Made by a program: the position numbers and the translations under genes
In this document: piece after piece, positions 1-8,800 of the stretch
How positions within the stretch are numbered: position 1 is the first letter of the stretch
Layout: each line of letters starts with the position of its first letter
Notes under the pieces: model-generated
Database searches by the model: none
What the model saw: the letters and a program-made list of their open reading frames with translations, nothing else
Told to the model about the DNA's origin: nothing
Assembly (NCBI GenBank): GCA_023391335.1
Contig: JAEWBG010000074.1
Coordinates: 1-33,062, forward strand
Direction: 5' to 3'
Origin: Pseudomonadota bacterium
Lineage (GTDB): Bacteria; Pseudomonadota; Gammaproteobacteria; Steroidobacterales; Steroidobacteraceae
Length of the DNA: 33,062 nt

Positions 1-511
1 CGCCGGGCGAGAGTGGAAAGCTGCACTGACCCAATTCGCAATCCTATTCGCAGATCGCTTTGCCGCTGTTGGGATGTGAGAATCAGTTTTTGAAACCGAC
101 CTCACACACAGAATTTCGGACAGGCTCAGCGCTCCAGATCCTGCCCTGACACATCCTGTTCATCTTGTTAATCCTATCTAGAAATTCTTCTCTCTCCATC
201 CTCAGGCAGAAGCAAAGACTTGGACAGGATGAACTGGATTGACAGGATGGTCGAGCTCGAGTTCCGCGATATGAGCTCACTTGCCGGTCAGTGAATCGCA
301 ATTCACGTTGAACGCACTTTTACCCCATCACTTCATCAGTTCTTTTTTGCGTTCTCTGTGGCCAAATTCTCTTTCTTCTTCTCAGACCGCAGTACTTTTT
401 GCGCGCTTTGTGTTGCGTCCGGCTCTCAGCAACGACCATGTGACCCACGCCGCGAATTCGCGAGATGAGCTCCACCCTTCACGCGTTCCGCGCCTTCACT
501 TCATCATCTCA
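1..511. other. Non-coding region with degenerate short-period repeats
   Basis: I see no convincing gene here; the open frames have no recognisable protein content. The region holds an inverted pair of 9-bp-period repeats (152-178 and 223-249). It also has octad repeats of the type CATCACTTCATCA around 322-339 and 499-516, and a T-rich 26-nt repeat at 340-365 that recurs at 12248-12273. The segment around 401-420 (GCGCTTTGTGTTGCGTCC) resembles one near 27883-27900. The gene upstream of the window may end before base 1. Confidence 0.6.
152..249. repeat. Inverted pair of 9-bp-period repeats
   Basis: Positions 152-178 are three imperfect 9-mers (CATCCTGTT, CATCTTGTT, AATCCTATC). Positions 223-249 are the same motif on the other strand (GACAGGATG, AACTGGATT, GACAGGATG). 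The two 27-nt arms are separated by 44 nt and could pair imperfectly into a long hairpin. Confidence 0.75.
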
Positions 512-1048
512 TCACTTTTTCTGACCCAGATAGTCATCCTTGAGCTTCACATAGTGATGAGCCGAGTAAGAAAGGAATTCGATTTCCTCTGCACGCAGAT
601 CGCGAACGCGGCGGGCTGGACTTCCGACATATAAACCGCGAGCTTCCAGACGTTTGCCGGGAGAGATCACGCTTCCGGCGCCGACGATGACTTCATCTTC
701 GATGATCGCGTCGTCGAGTACGACCGAGCCCATACCAATCAGGCATGAATTCCCGACGGTGCACGCGTGCAGCACAACGCGATGTCCAACCGTGACATCC
801 GAACCGATGATCAGCGCGCGTCCGCCTGGCGTGAACGGACCGTCGTGCGTCACATGCATAACGCTCCCATCCTGGATGTTCGTGCGTGCGCCGATCTGGA
901 TCGAAAACACATCGCCCCTGACGACCGCAGTGGGCCAAACAGACACGTCATCCGCGAGCGTCGTGCGTCCAATGACCACGGCAGACGGTGCAACGTAAAC
1001 CCGCTGACCCAGGACAGGCGCGTACTCAAGATAGTTTTCGATGCTCAT
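512..1048 (-). CDS. yrdA: Gamma-class carbonic anhydrase family protein (YrdA-like)
   Basis: A 178-residue left-handed beta-helix (hexapeptide-repeat) protein of the gamma carbonic anhydrase/YrdA family. It closely follows the E. coli YrdA pattern as I know it: RGDV followed by IGARTNIQDGSVMHVTHD, then VTVGHRVVLHACTVGN, then GMGSVVLDDAIIEDEVIVGAGS, and GSPARRVRDL near the end. The histidines in HVTH and GHRVVLH are the expected metal ligands, provided by neighbouring subunits of a trimer. The frame opens further upstream, but the ATG at 1048 is preferred. It has a GGAAAG ribosome-binding site upstream and gives the usual family length; the extra 42 residues are low-complexity and Ser/Arg-rich. 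Divergent from prlC, with about 160 bp between the starts. Catalytic activity of YrdA-type proteins is uncertain in general. Confidence 0.93.
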   Translation of the reverse strand: MSIENYLEYAPVLGQRVYVAPSAVVIGRTTLADDVSVWPTAVVRGDVFSIQIGARTNIQDGSVMHVTHDGPFTPGGRALIIGSDVTVGHRVVLHACTVGNSCLIGMGSVVLDDAIIEDEVIVGAGSVISPGKRLEARGLYVGSPARRVRDLRAEEIEFLSYSAHHYVKLKDDYLGQKK

Positions 1049-1209
1049 AGCCACTTTCCGTTGAAGTACTGCGCAGCGTGGCGAACGGTGCGAGGACGTG
1101 TCAAGGGAAGGGAAACCTCTCGATCGACCCCCGCTCGACCTGGTGGCTCTTGAACTAGAATCGTCCGGACGCATCCTTGGCTTTTCCGCACAGCACGAGC
1201 ACTTCCTAC

Positions 1210-3222
1210 ATGAGCACTGCCTGGTCCCAAAACGAGCTGCCCGCCTTTTCCGCTGTTAAGCCGACTGAAGTAGAGCCGGCAATTCGAACGTTGCTCGACT
1301 CACACCGCGATCGGTTGAACGCGTTGCTGGCTTCGGGCGCGAACACGTGGGACTCGCTGGTCGTGCCGCTTGAGGAGATGCAGCACGAGCTGTCGCGGAC
1401 GTGGTCTCCGATCGGTCACATGAACGCCGTCGTGAATTCGGACGAATTGCGCGCTGCGTACAACGCATGCTTGCCGTTGTTAACCGCGTGGCACACCGAC
1501 CTCGGGCAGAACGAACAGCTCTATCGCGCCTACGAACACATATTGAGCCATGAAGGCTCGAAGCTCAGTGCCGGTCAGCGCAAATTGCTCGAAAATGCCC
1601 TGCGGGATTTCCGGCTTGCCGGCGTCGCGCTGCCCGCCCAGAGCAAACAAGAATTCAAAGGACTGATGGAGCAGCTTGCCACGCTCAAATCCAAGTTCGA
1701 CGAGCACGTGCTGGATGCAACGAACGCGTGGTCGCGTCATGTGACGAATCAGTCCGAACTGGCCGGCTTGCCGCCTTCGATCGTCGATCGAGCTCGCGCG
1801 GCTGCTCAGTCTCGCGACTTGGAAGGTTGGTACTTCACGCTCGATGCGCCGAACTACCAGGCAGTGTTGATGCATGCCGATCATCAGCCACTCAGAGAAG
1901 AGTTCTACCGCGCATGGGTAACACGCGCATCGGATCAGGGAGCCCAGCCAGAGAAGTGGGACAACACCGATCTCATGGCGCAAATTCTCTCGCTTCGGCA
2001 ACAGCTCGCCCAGCTCGTCGGCTACACCAACTATGCGGAGTATTCGCTCGCCAGCAAGATGGCGACGTCCGTGAGCGAAGTCCGCACGTTCCTTGAAGAA
2101 CTAGCGCAAAAGAGCAAGCCCGTCGCACAGCGTGAACTGGATGAGTTGCGGCAGTTTGCGCAACGAGACCTGAAGCCTTGGGATGTCGCGTACTACGCAG
2201 AGCGAATGAAGCGCGAACGCTTTCAGCTATCGGAAGAGGCACTGCGGCCTTATTTCCCCTTGCCTCGCGTTCTGAAAGGAATGTTCGCAGTCGCGGAGAA
2301 GTTGTACGGCGTGCGCATCGTTGAACGCAAAGGCATCGATTTGTTTCATCAGGATGCACAGTTCTACGACATTCTGAATGCCGATGGCTCGCGCCGCGGC
2401 AGCTTCTTCGTCGATCTCTATGCGCGCGCAAAAAAACGCGGTGGCGCTTGGATGGACGAATGCGTCGGACGCAAGGAGTTGGGAGCATCGAGCTCGTTGC
2501 CCGTCGCATATTTAGTTTGCAACTTCATGCCGCCCGTGGGAGGCAAGCCTGCGCTGCTCACGCATTCGGAAGTCGTGACGATGTTCCACGAGTTCGGGCA
2601 CGGACTGCACCACATGCTCACGCGCGTGGATTACCCGAGCATCGCTGGGATCAATGGCGTCGCATGGGATGCTGTAGAACTTCCGAGTCAGTTCATGGAG
2701 AACTTCGCGTGGCGGCCGGAAGTGCTGCCGCTGATCTCTGGCCACGTCGATACCGGCGAGCCATTACCTGAGCAGGAACTGCAACGACTGCTCGGGTCGC
2801 GGACGTTCCAGGCGGGCATGCAGACGGTACGGCAACTCGAGTTCGCGTTGTTCGATCTGCGTATCCACAGCGAAGCACCCTCGAACGGCGCCGCCATCAT
2901 GAATATCTTGAATGAAGTGCGCGCTCAAGTGGCGGTCATCCATCCGCCTGCGTTCAATCGTTTCGCACACAGCTTCCAGCACATCTTCTCGGGCGGGTAT
3001 GCAGCGGGCTATTACAGCTACAAGTGGGCTGAAGTCCTCGCGGCAGATGCGTTTAGCGCGTTCGAAGAAGAAGGCGTGTTCAATCCGCAAGTCTCGCAGC
3101 GATTCTTATCGGCGATCCTCGAAAAGGGCGGCAGCCGCGATGCGATGGATGCGTTCGTCGAATTCCGCGGTCGCAAGCCGCAGATCGAGCCGCTGCTAAA
3201 GCAGCTAGGTCTCGCAGCCTAG
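1210..3222 (+). CDS. prlC: Oligopeptidase A (M3 family zinc metallopeptidase)
   Basis: A 670-residue cytoplasmic zinc endopeptidase of the M3 (thimet oligopeptidase) family. In E. coli the homologue degrades cleaved signal peptides and short oligopeptides. The zinc site HEFGH is at residues 460-464 (FHEFGHGLHH), with a downstream glutamate in WDAVELPSQFMENF as third ligand. The C-terminal signature FSGGYAAGYYSYKWAEVLAADAF is also typical of the family. Length matches E. coli OpdA (about 680). The frame could begin with TTG at 1177, but the ATG at 1210 aligns better with family N-termini (STAWSQNELPAFSAVKP). No strong Shine-Dalgarno is visible. It is followed by a perfect 12-bp inverted repeat, which probably ends transcription before the convergent pirin gene. 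Confidence 0.95.
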   Translation: MSTAWSQNELPAFSAVKPTEVEPAIRTLLDSHRDRLNALLASGANTWDSLVVPLEEMQHELSRTWSPIGHMNAVVNSDELRAAYNACLPLLTAWHTDLGQNEQLYRAYEHILSHEGSKLSAGQRKLLENALRDFRLAGVALPAQSKQEFKGLMEQLATLKSKFDEHVLDATNAWSRHVTNQSELAGLPPSIVDRARAAAQSRDLEGWYFTLDAPNYQAVLMHADHQPLREEFYRAWVTRASDQGAQPEKWDNTDLMAQILSLRQQLAQLVGYTNYAEYSLASKMATSVSEVRTFLEELAQKSKPVAQRELDELRQFAQRDLKPWDVAYYAERMKRERFQLSEEALRPYFPLPRVLKGMFAVAEKLYGVRIVERKGIDLFHQDAQFYDILNADGSRRGSFFVDLYARAKKRGGAWMDECVGRKELGASSSLPVAYLVCNFMPPVGGKPALLTHSEVVTMFHEFGHGLHHMLTRVDYPSIAGINGVAWDAVELPSQFMENFAWRPEVLPLISGHVDTGEPLPEQELQRLLGSRTFQAGMQTVRQLEFALFDLRIHSEAPSNGAAIMNILNEVRAQVAVIHPPAFNRFAHSFQHIFSGGYAAGYYSYKWAEVLAADAFSAFEEEGVFNPQVSQRFLSAILEKGGSRDAMDAFVEFRGRKPQIEPLLKQLGLAA

Positions 3223-3230
3223 CTGCGATC

Positions 3231-3310
3231 GTGATGGGGTGAGAAAAGTGATGGAGTGAATATTGGTGCTCATCTGCACCTTTCACCCCATCACCGCATC
3301 ACTTCATCAC
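3231..3310. repeat. Octad repeat with 12-bp inverted repeat between convergent genes
   Basis: GTGATGGGGTGA (3231-3242) is perfectly complementary to TCACCCCATCAC (3283-3294). Further copies of the octad motif GTGATGRR or its complement lie inside and after it (3248-3259, 3291-3310). It fills the gap between the 3' ends of prlC and the pirin gene and could act as a bidirectional terminator or mRNA 3' protector. There is no clean U-tract, so intrinsic termination is not proven. Confidence 0.7.
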
Positions 3311-4008
3311 CCTAGATCAAACAAGATCGCCTCACCGGACGGTGAGCCCGCAAGTTCGAGACGCGTCTCGTTCGTGATCGCAGCGCCATCTCCCGCACTC
3401 AATGTTTTTCCGTTGAGCTGAATCGACCCGCGAGCCACATGTACCCACGCGTGGCGTCCCGGTGCGAGTTCGTGGACGACGCGCTGCTCCGCCGAATCCA
3501 GCACAGTCACGTACATCTTCGCGTCTTGATGAATGCGAATGATGTCGTCGCGTTCTTCATTCGCTGCAACGAGTAGCAACTTGCCAAGCTTCGCTTCGCG
3601 CGAGAAATGCAGCTGTTCGTATTTCGGCGTGATGCCGGCGCGCTCTGGAACGATCCAGATCTGCAAGAAGTGAACCGGCTCGGCAGGTGAATGATTGAAC
3701 TCGCTGTGACGAATCCCGGTGCCGGCACTCATCTTCTGCACATCGCCCGGACGAATCACTGAGCCTGTGCCCAGGCTGTCCTTGTGCTCAAGCGCACCCT
3801 CGAGCACATACGTGACGATCTCCATATCGCGATGACCGTGAGTTCCGAAGCCGCCCGAAGGAGCAACGGTGTCATCGTTGATCACGCGCAAGGCACGAAA
3901 TCCCATGTGCGCGGGATCGTAGTAATCCGAGAAGCTGAAGGTGTGCCAGCTATCGAGCCAGCCCAAATTGCTGTGACCGCGCTCTTTGGCTGAACGAACA
4001 TTGATCAT
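3307..4008 (-). CDS. yhhW: Pirin family protein (YhhW-like, putative quercetin 2,3-dioxygenase)
   Basis: A 233-residue bicupin of the pirin family, close in pattern and length to E. coli YhhW (231 residues), which has quercetinase activity in vitro. Visible family signatures are the N-terminal ERGHSNLGWLDSWHTFSFSD, the metal-binding segment GTHGHRDMEIVTYVLEGALEH with two histidines, and MSAGTGIRHSEFNH, which supplies the later His and Glu. The start at 4008 has an ideal AGGAGG about five bases upstream. The gene is alone, flanked on both sides by octad repeats. The physiological substrate is unknown. Confidence 0.93.
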   Translation of the reverse strand: MINVRSAKERGHSNLGWLDSWHTFSFSDYYDPAHMGFRALRVINDDTVAPSGGFGTHGHRDMEIVTYVLEGALEHKDSLGTGSVIRPGDVQKMSAGTGIRHSEFNHSPAEPVHFLQIWIVPERAGITPKYEQLHFSREAKLGKLLLVAANEERDDIIRIHQDAKMYVTVLDSAEQRVVHELAPGRHAWVHVARGSIQLNGKTLSAGDGAAITNETRLELAGSPSGEAILFDLG

Positions 4009-4098
4009 TACGACCTCCTAGGTTGGAGGTGATGATACGACCGGCATCAGCTTCGATCTGCGGGGTGCGGGGAATAGGAGTTATGCCGGGCGCGAGCG

Positions 4099-4304
4099 GT
4101 GATGAGGTGATGAAGTGATGGGGTGAAAAGCGCAACTCATCAGAGCTCCGACTAGGGACGATCTTGTCCGCGTTGTGCCCAGGAGCTACAAGAGTAGCTG
4201 CTCTACCTACGCACCACCGTTCACCTCATCACTTCATCACCTCATCACGTTGTGACCGGTCACTTCGCGACACCGTTCACCTCATCACTCCATCACCTCA
4301 TCAC
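4099..4304. repeat. Octad-repeat cluster with long inverted and direct copies
   Basis: Three arrays of an 8-bp unit lie between the pirin start and the end of the CsgG-like gene. Array 1 (4099-4126) reads GTGATGAG, GTGATGAA, GTGATGGG, GTGA. Array 2 (4221-4248) is its reverse complement with one mismatch. Array 3 (4276-4304) repeats array 2; including the preceding CACCGT, the 34-nt segments 4215-4248 and 4271-4304 differ at one base. Arrays 1 and 2 could form a stem of about 28 bp with a 94-nt loop. Confidence 0.85.
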
Positions 4305-4313
4305 CTGTCTTGG

Positions 4314-5342
4314 TTACTTGGTAACCAAGACTTTCCTCACCCATCCGCCGCCACTGCCGGACTCGACGTTCAAGTAGCCGTTCTTCTCTTCGCCAACGAC
4401 GATCATTTCGTCACCCTTGCTAAGGGTGGTAACGACTTTTGCGCCGTCACTAGGCTCGGCGTAGATCTTCACGTTCGCGATTTTCGGCACGACGGTATCG
4501 CCTTCATTGAATACGGCACCGGACTTGGTCTTCTTGCTCGACTCCTCGGCGAGCGAACCAACATCGCGCTGCAAGCTCGGCTGGTTGCGCACTGCACGGA
4601 CGATGTTGTTGTAGTTGTCCATGAAGCTGGCAGAAAGCATCTTGCCTTCGTTCGTGTTGACGTAGCCGCCCAGACCGCCGGCATGACTGCCATGCAGTAA
4701 GCCGACGCCAAGCCGCAGATCCGCCTTTCTGGCGCTGCCTTCGGCTGCCGCGACCTGTAGTCCCGACCGCGAATCGGTGACCAGCATGCTGGTTTGGGCT
4801 TCCTTGAACTTCACGCCACCTGCGACCGCACCGATCACGCGTCCCTTGGTTCCTCCGACCAGTCCACCGATCGCGCCGCCCAGTCCTCCTGCATCGTTCT
4901 CAGAAAACACGACCGACGGGGTGAGAACGAAATCGGCGCTGATCATCTGGCCGCCGCCCATGTTCGATCCGGAACGCAGCTCACCCGATTCGGCCAACGC
5001 GCGCTCTTGCATCATGTTCTGCATGGCCATGCCGCGTTCGACGACCAGGAAACAGTTCGATTGCTGGACCATCATGCGAATCAGCCCGCTTGGAGATTGC
5101 AAGCCATAGTGGGCAAGCGACTGCGTCACCTGATTCTGCGGCTCGACGACGGCCAGCGCGCCCATCGGCTTATCGCAGTGTTCGAGCCCGTTGTCGTTCT
5201 GCGATCCGCCGGGCCCTGCGGAACCTTGAACCTCCGAACCGCCGGAACCCTTTTTGACGTCCAACGGCCCGGCGGCGACGGACAGACACAAAAGGGAAGT
5301 CGCCAACGCGACCGCGCCACGCAGGGCATTCGCCGATTTCAT
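4314..5342 (-). CDS. Exported CsgG-like protein with C-terminal SH3-like domain
   Basis: A 342-residue protein starting with a Sec signal peptide (MKSANALRGAVALATSLLCL, likely cleaved around SVAAG). There is no proper lipobox before the mature part. Residues from about 60 to 245 resemble the CsgG/HfaB family: a repeated-use surface-assembly fold with a QQSNCFLVVERG segment, SADFVLTPSVVFSE, Gly-rich AGGLGGAIGGLVGG, and FKEAQTSMLVTDSRSG. The C-terminal 65 residues or so (NVKIYAEPSDGAKVVTTLSKGDEM to GGWVRKVLV) look like a bacterial SH3 domain, which commonly binds peptidoglycan. CsgG itself is an outer-membrane lipoprotein pore for curli. This protein lacks the lipid anchor and has no curli genes beside it, so a curli role is not supported. 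AGGAG lies about 8 bases before the ATG. Assignment is by pattern memory only. Confidence 0.6.
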   Translation of the reverse strand: MKSANALRGAVALATSLLCLSVAAGPLDVKKGSGGSEVQGSAGPGGSQNDNGLEHCDKPMGALAVVEPQNQVTQSLAHYGLQSPSGLIRMMVQQSNCFLVVERGMAMQNMMQERALAESGELRSGSNMGGGQMISADFVLTPSVVFSENDAGGLGGAIGGLVGGTKGRVIGAVAGGVKFKEAQTSMLVTDSRSGLQVAAAEGSARKADLRLGVGLLHGSHAGGLGGYVNTNEGKMLSASFMDNYNNIVRAVRNQPSLQRDVGSLAEESSKKTKSGAVFNEGDTVVPKIANVKIYAEPSDGAKVVTTLSKGDEMIVVGEEKNGYLNVESGSGGGWVRKVLVTK

Positions 5343-5873
5343 AGTTGAGGCTCCTGAAGCTCGCCGGGATCGCAGCTCCGCTACACGCTGCGCTTAAAAA
5401 GTGGCGCGATCTGAGCACGGCCTCTAAATGGGGGTCAAGCAAGCCGCGCATGACCAGAAGGCCAATGGATCCGGCAGCTTATGACGTGATTCCCGGGTTG
5501 CATTGACGCATGAGCCCGCCTCTGTAAGATGGCTAACACTCCTTCGGGTTGTATTCAACGAGTTCGCGGCGACGCGGCCAAAGCTGGCCGTGTGCGCAGT
5601 GGCCACCTGCGCGAAACAACCTAGCTGAATCAGCGACTTAGAGCTGCCGATCCACGTCGATCGCGCGGACTGCTCTGCCGCCGCCACTATTTGGCGCCAG
5701 GTCGCTGCGGTCGGATCCTGCATCCACGGCTGCAGGCACGTCTGCGCGAAACCGCGCGGCGATCCGCCCAAGCTGCGGAGCATCGGTCGTCGCACTCGAC
5801 GGCCAGATTAATCAGGCACGCCGACGGAGCGGCTGCCTCACCGGATTCAAGTTTGAAAGACGGACGAGACACT
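5343..5873. other. Long gltB upstream region without a gene
   Basis: About 530 bp between the divergent CsgG-like gene and gltB. No coding frame here looks real. It contains a plausible sigma-70 promoter at 5503-5530 followed by a leader of roughly 335 nt with small inverted repeats such as GGCC-AAAGCT-GGCC near 5576-5589. I did not recognise a known riboswitch. Confidence 0.55.
5503..5530 (+). promoter_or_regulatory. Putative sigma-70 promoter for gltBD
   Basis: TTGACG at 5503-5508 and TAAGAT at 5525-5530 are separated by 16 bp. Transcription from here would give a leader of about 335 nt before the gltB ATG. Confidence 0.45.
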
Positions 5874-8800
5874 ATGAGCACTAGCAATTCCGAAGGGCGC
5901 CTTCTGCGTACCACCCGGCCTGAAAAGCAGGGTTTGTACGATCCAGCCTACGAACACGATGCCTGCGGCGTCGGCTTCGTGGTGGATATCAAAGGCCGCA
6001 AATCCCACAAGATTTTGCAGCAGGGATTGCAGGTCCTGACGAACCTGGATCATCGCGGCGCCTGCGGTGCCGAAACCAACACGGGCGACGGCGCCGGCGT
6101 GCTGATGCAGATGCCGCACAAGTTTTTGACGGGCGCGGCGAAGAAGATCGGCGTCGATTTGCCCAACGTGGGCGAATACGGCTGCGGCATCGTGTTTCTG
6201 CCGCGCAATGCGACGCTGCGTCGTCGCATCGAAGAGCGCTTCGAGCAAATCGTTCAGTCCGAAGGCCTGACGATTCTCGGCTGGCGCACCGTTCCCACCA
6301 ACAACAGCATGCTCGGCGAAACGGCGAAGTCGTGCGAACCGTTCATGCGTCAGGTGTTCGTCGGTCGCAATCCCGAGCTCAAGAGTGAACTCGCGTTCGA
6401 GCGCAAGCTGTACGTGATTCGCAAGCGCGCATATAGCGAAATCCGCGCCTCCACCCTTGAGGGTGCCGCGTCATGGTACGTCGCGAGCCTCTCTCACAAG
6501 ACGCTCGTCTACAAAGGCATGTTGCTCACCGAGCAGCTCGCCCAGTACTTCCCGGATCTCTCCGATCCGACGATGGAAACCGCGCTTGCGCTGGTGCACT
6601 CGCGCTTCAGCACCAACACGTTCCCGAGCTGGGACCGTGCGCACCCTTACCGCTATGTCGCGCATAACGGCGAAATCAACACCGTGCGCGGCAATGCGAA
6701 TTGGATGCACGCTCGTGAGGCGCTGTTCGAATCCGAAGCCTTCGAGGACATTAAAAAAATTCTGCCGATCATCAACCCGAACGGTTCCGATTCGGCGATG
6801 TTCGACAACACGCTCGAACTCTTGGTGCTGGCAGGCCGCTCGCTGCCGCACGCAATGATGATGATGATTCCCGAGCCGTGGTCGAACCATCAAACGATGG
6901 ACGATGCCAAGCGCGCTTTCTATCAGTACCACTCCTCCCTGATGGAACCCTGGGACGGTCCTGCCTCGATCGCATTTACCGACGGCAAGCAAATCGGCGC
7001 CGTGCTCGATCGCAACGGTCTGCGTCCTTCGCGTTACTACGTGACGAAGGACGATCTCGTCGTGATGGCTTCCGAAGCCGGTGTGCTCGACATTCCGCCC
7101 GAAGACGTCGTCACCAAAGGCCGCTTGCAGCCGGGTCGCATGTTCCTCGTCGACACCGAGCAGGGCCGCATCATCGACGACGAAGAGATCAAGCGCGCGA
7201 TTTGCACCGAGCGTCCCTATCGCCAATGGCTCCGCGATCATCAGGTTCACCTGAATGATCTGCCTGCCGCGCCTGAAGTGCCGGCACCAGACCACGATAC
7301 GTTGCTGCAACGTCAGATCGCGTTCGGCTACACCTTCGAAGACGAGCGCATCATCCTCGCGCCGATGGCACAGAACGGCGTTGAAGCGATCGGCTCGATG
7401 GGCAACGACACGCCGCTCGCGGTGCTGTCGAACAAGCCACGTCTGCTCTATGACTATTTCAAGCAATTGTTCGCGCAGGTGACGAATCCGCCGATCGATT
7501 GCATTCGCGAAGAGATCATCACTTCAGCCGAGACGCGCCTGGGTTCGGAGGGCAACCTGCTCAATCCCCAACCCGCGGACTGTCGCCGCTTGGAATTGAA
7601 GTGGCCGGTGCTCACGAACGAAGAACTCGCCAAGATCCGTCGCATGGATTTGCCGGGCCTGAAGGTGGGCGTGCTGCCGACGCTCTTCCGCGTGACGCGC
7701 GGCGAGAAAGGCCTCGTGAAATCGATGGAAGAAATTCGTCTCATGGCGCGCCGACTGATCGAAGAAGAGGAAGTGAATGTCCTGCTGCTCTCCGATCGCG
7801 GCGTGAATCGCGAATTTGCGCCGATCCCGACGCTGCTCGCGGTTGCTGGATTGCATCACTACCTGATTCGTGAAGGTCTGCGCACGCGCGTCAGCTTGGT
7901 CGTCGAAACCGGCGAAGCGCGCGAAGTCCATCACTTCGCATTGCTGATCGGCTACGGCGCAAGCGCCATCAACCCATACGTCGCATTCGAAACCATCGAC
8001 GGCATGATTCGCGATGAGCGCCTGCTCAATATCGATCACAAGAAGGCCTGCCAGAACATGGTGAAGGCCGCGACCAAGGGCGTCATCAAGGTCATGGCCA
8101 AGATGGGCATTTCCGCGATCCAAAGCTATCGCGGCGCTCAGGTGTTCGAAGCCGTCGGCTTGCGCCAAGACGTCATCGACGAATACTTCACGTGGACTGC
8201 ATCACGTGTCGGCGGCATCGGCATGGATGTGATCGCACAAGAAGTGCTCGTGCGTCATCGCGCAGCATTTCCAGAACGCCGCGTGGACAATCACACGCTG
8301 CCGGTCGGCGGCCAGTATCAATGGCGCTCGAACGGCGAATATCACCTGTTCAATCCTGAGTCGATTCATCGCTTGCAGAAGGCGGTGCGCAACGACAACT
8401 ACAACACGTTCAAAGATTATTCCCGCTTGATCAACGATCAGGCGACCAACCTTTGCACGCTGCGCGGTCTGCTCGAATTCAAGCCAGGCAATGCGATTCC
8501 GCTCGAAGAAGTCGAACCGATCGAGAGCATCATGAAGCGCTTCAAGACGGGCGCGATGTCATACGGCTCGATCAGCAAAGAAGCGCACGAGACCCTTGCG
8601 ATTGCCATGAATCGCATCGGCGGCAAGAGCAACACCGGCGAAGGTGGTGAGGATCCGGAACGCTTCAAGCCGCTGGCAAATGGCGATTCGAAGAACTCCG
8701 CGATCAAGCAAGTTGCGTCGGGACGCTTCGGCGTGACGAGCGAATACTTGGTCAGCGCCAACGAGATTCAAATCAAGATGGCGCAAGGCGCGAAGCCGGG

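Noticed and set aside
281..634. Plus-strand open frame over the start of the window
   Set aside because: It overlaps the 3' end of yrdA on the other strand and its sequence is a translation of repeat elements.
5691..5873. Longer N-terminus for GltB
   Set aside because: The mature enzyme starts at Cys31 counted from the ATG at 5874; an extra 61 residues would make the propeptide abnormally long.
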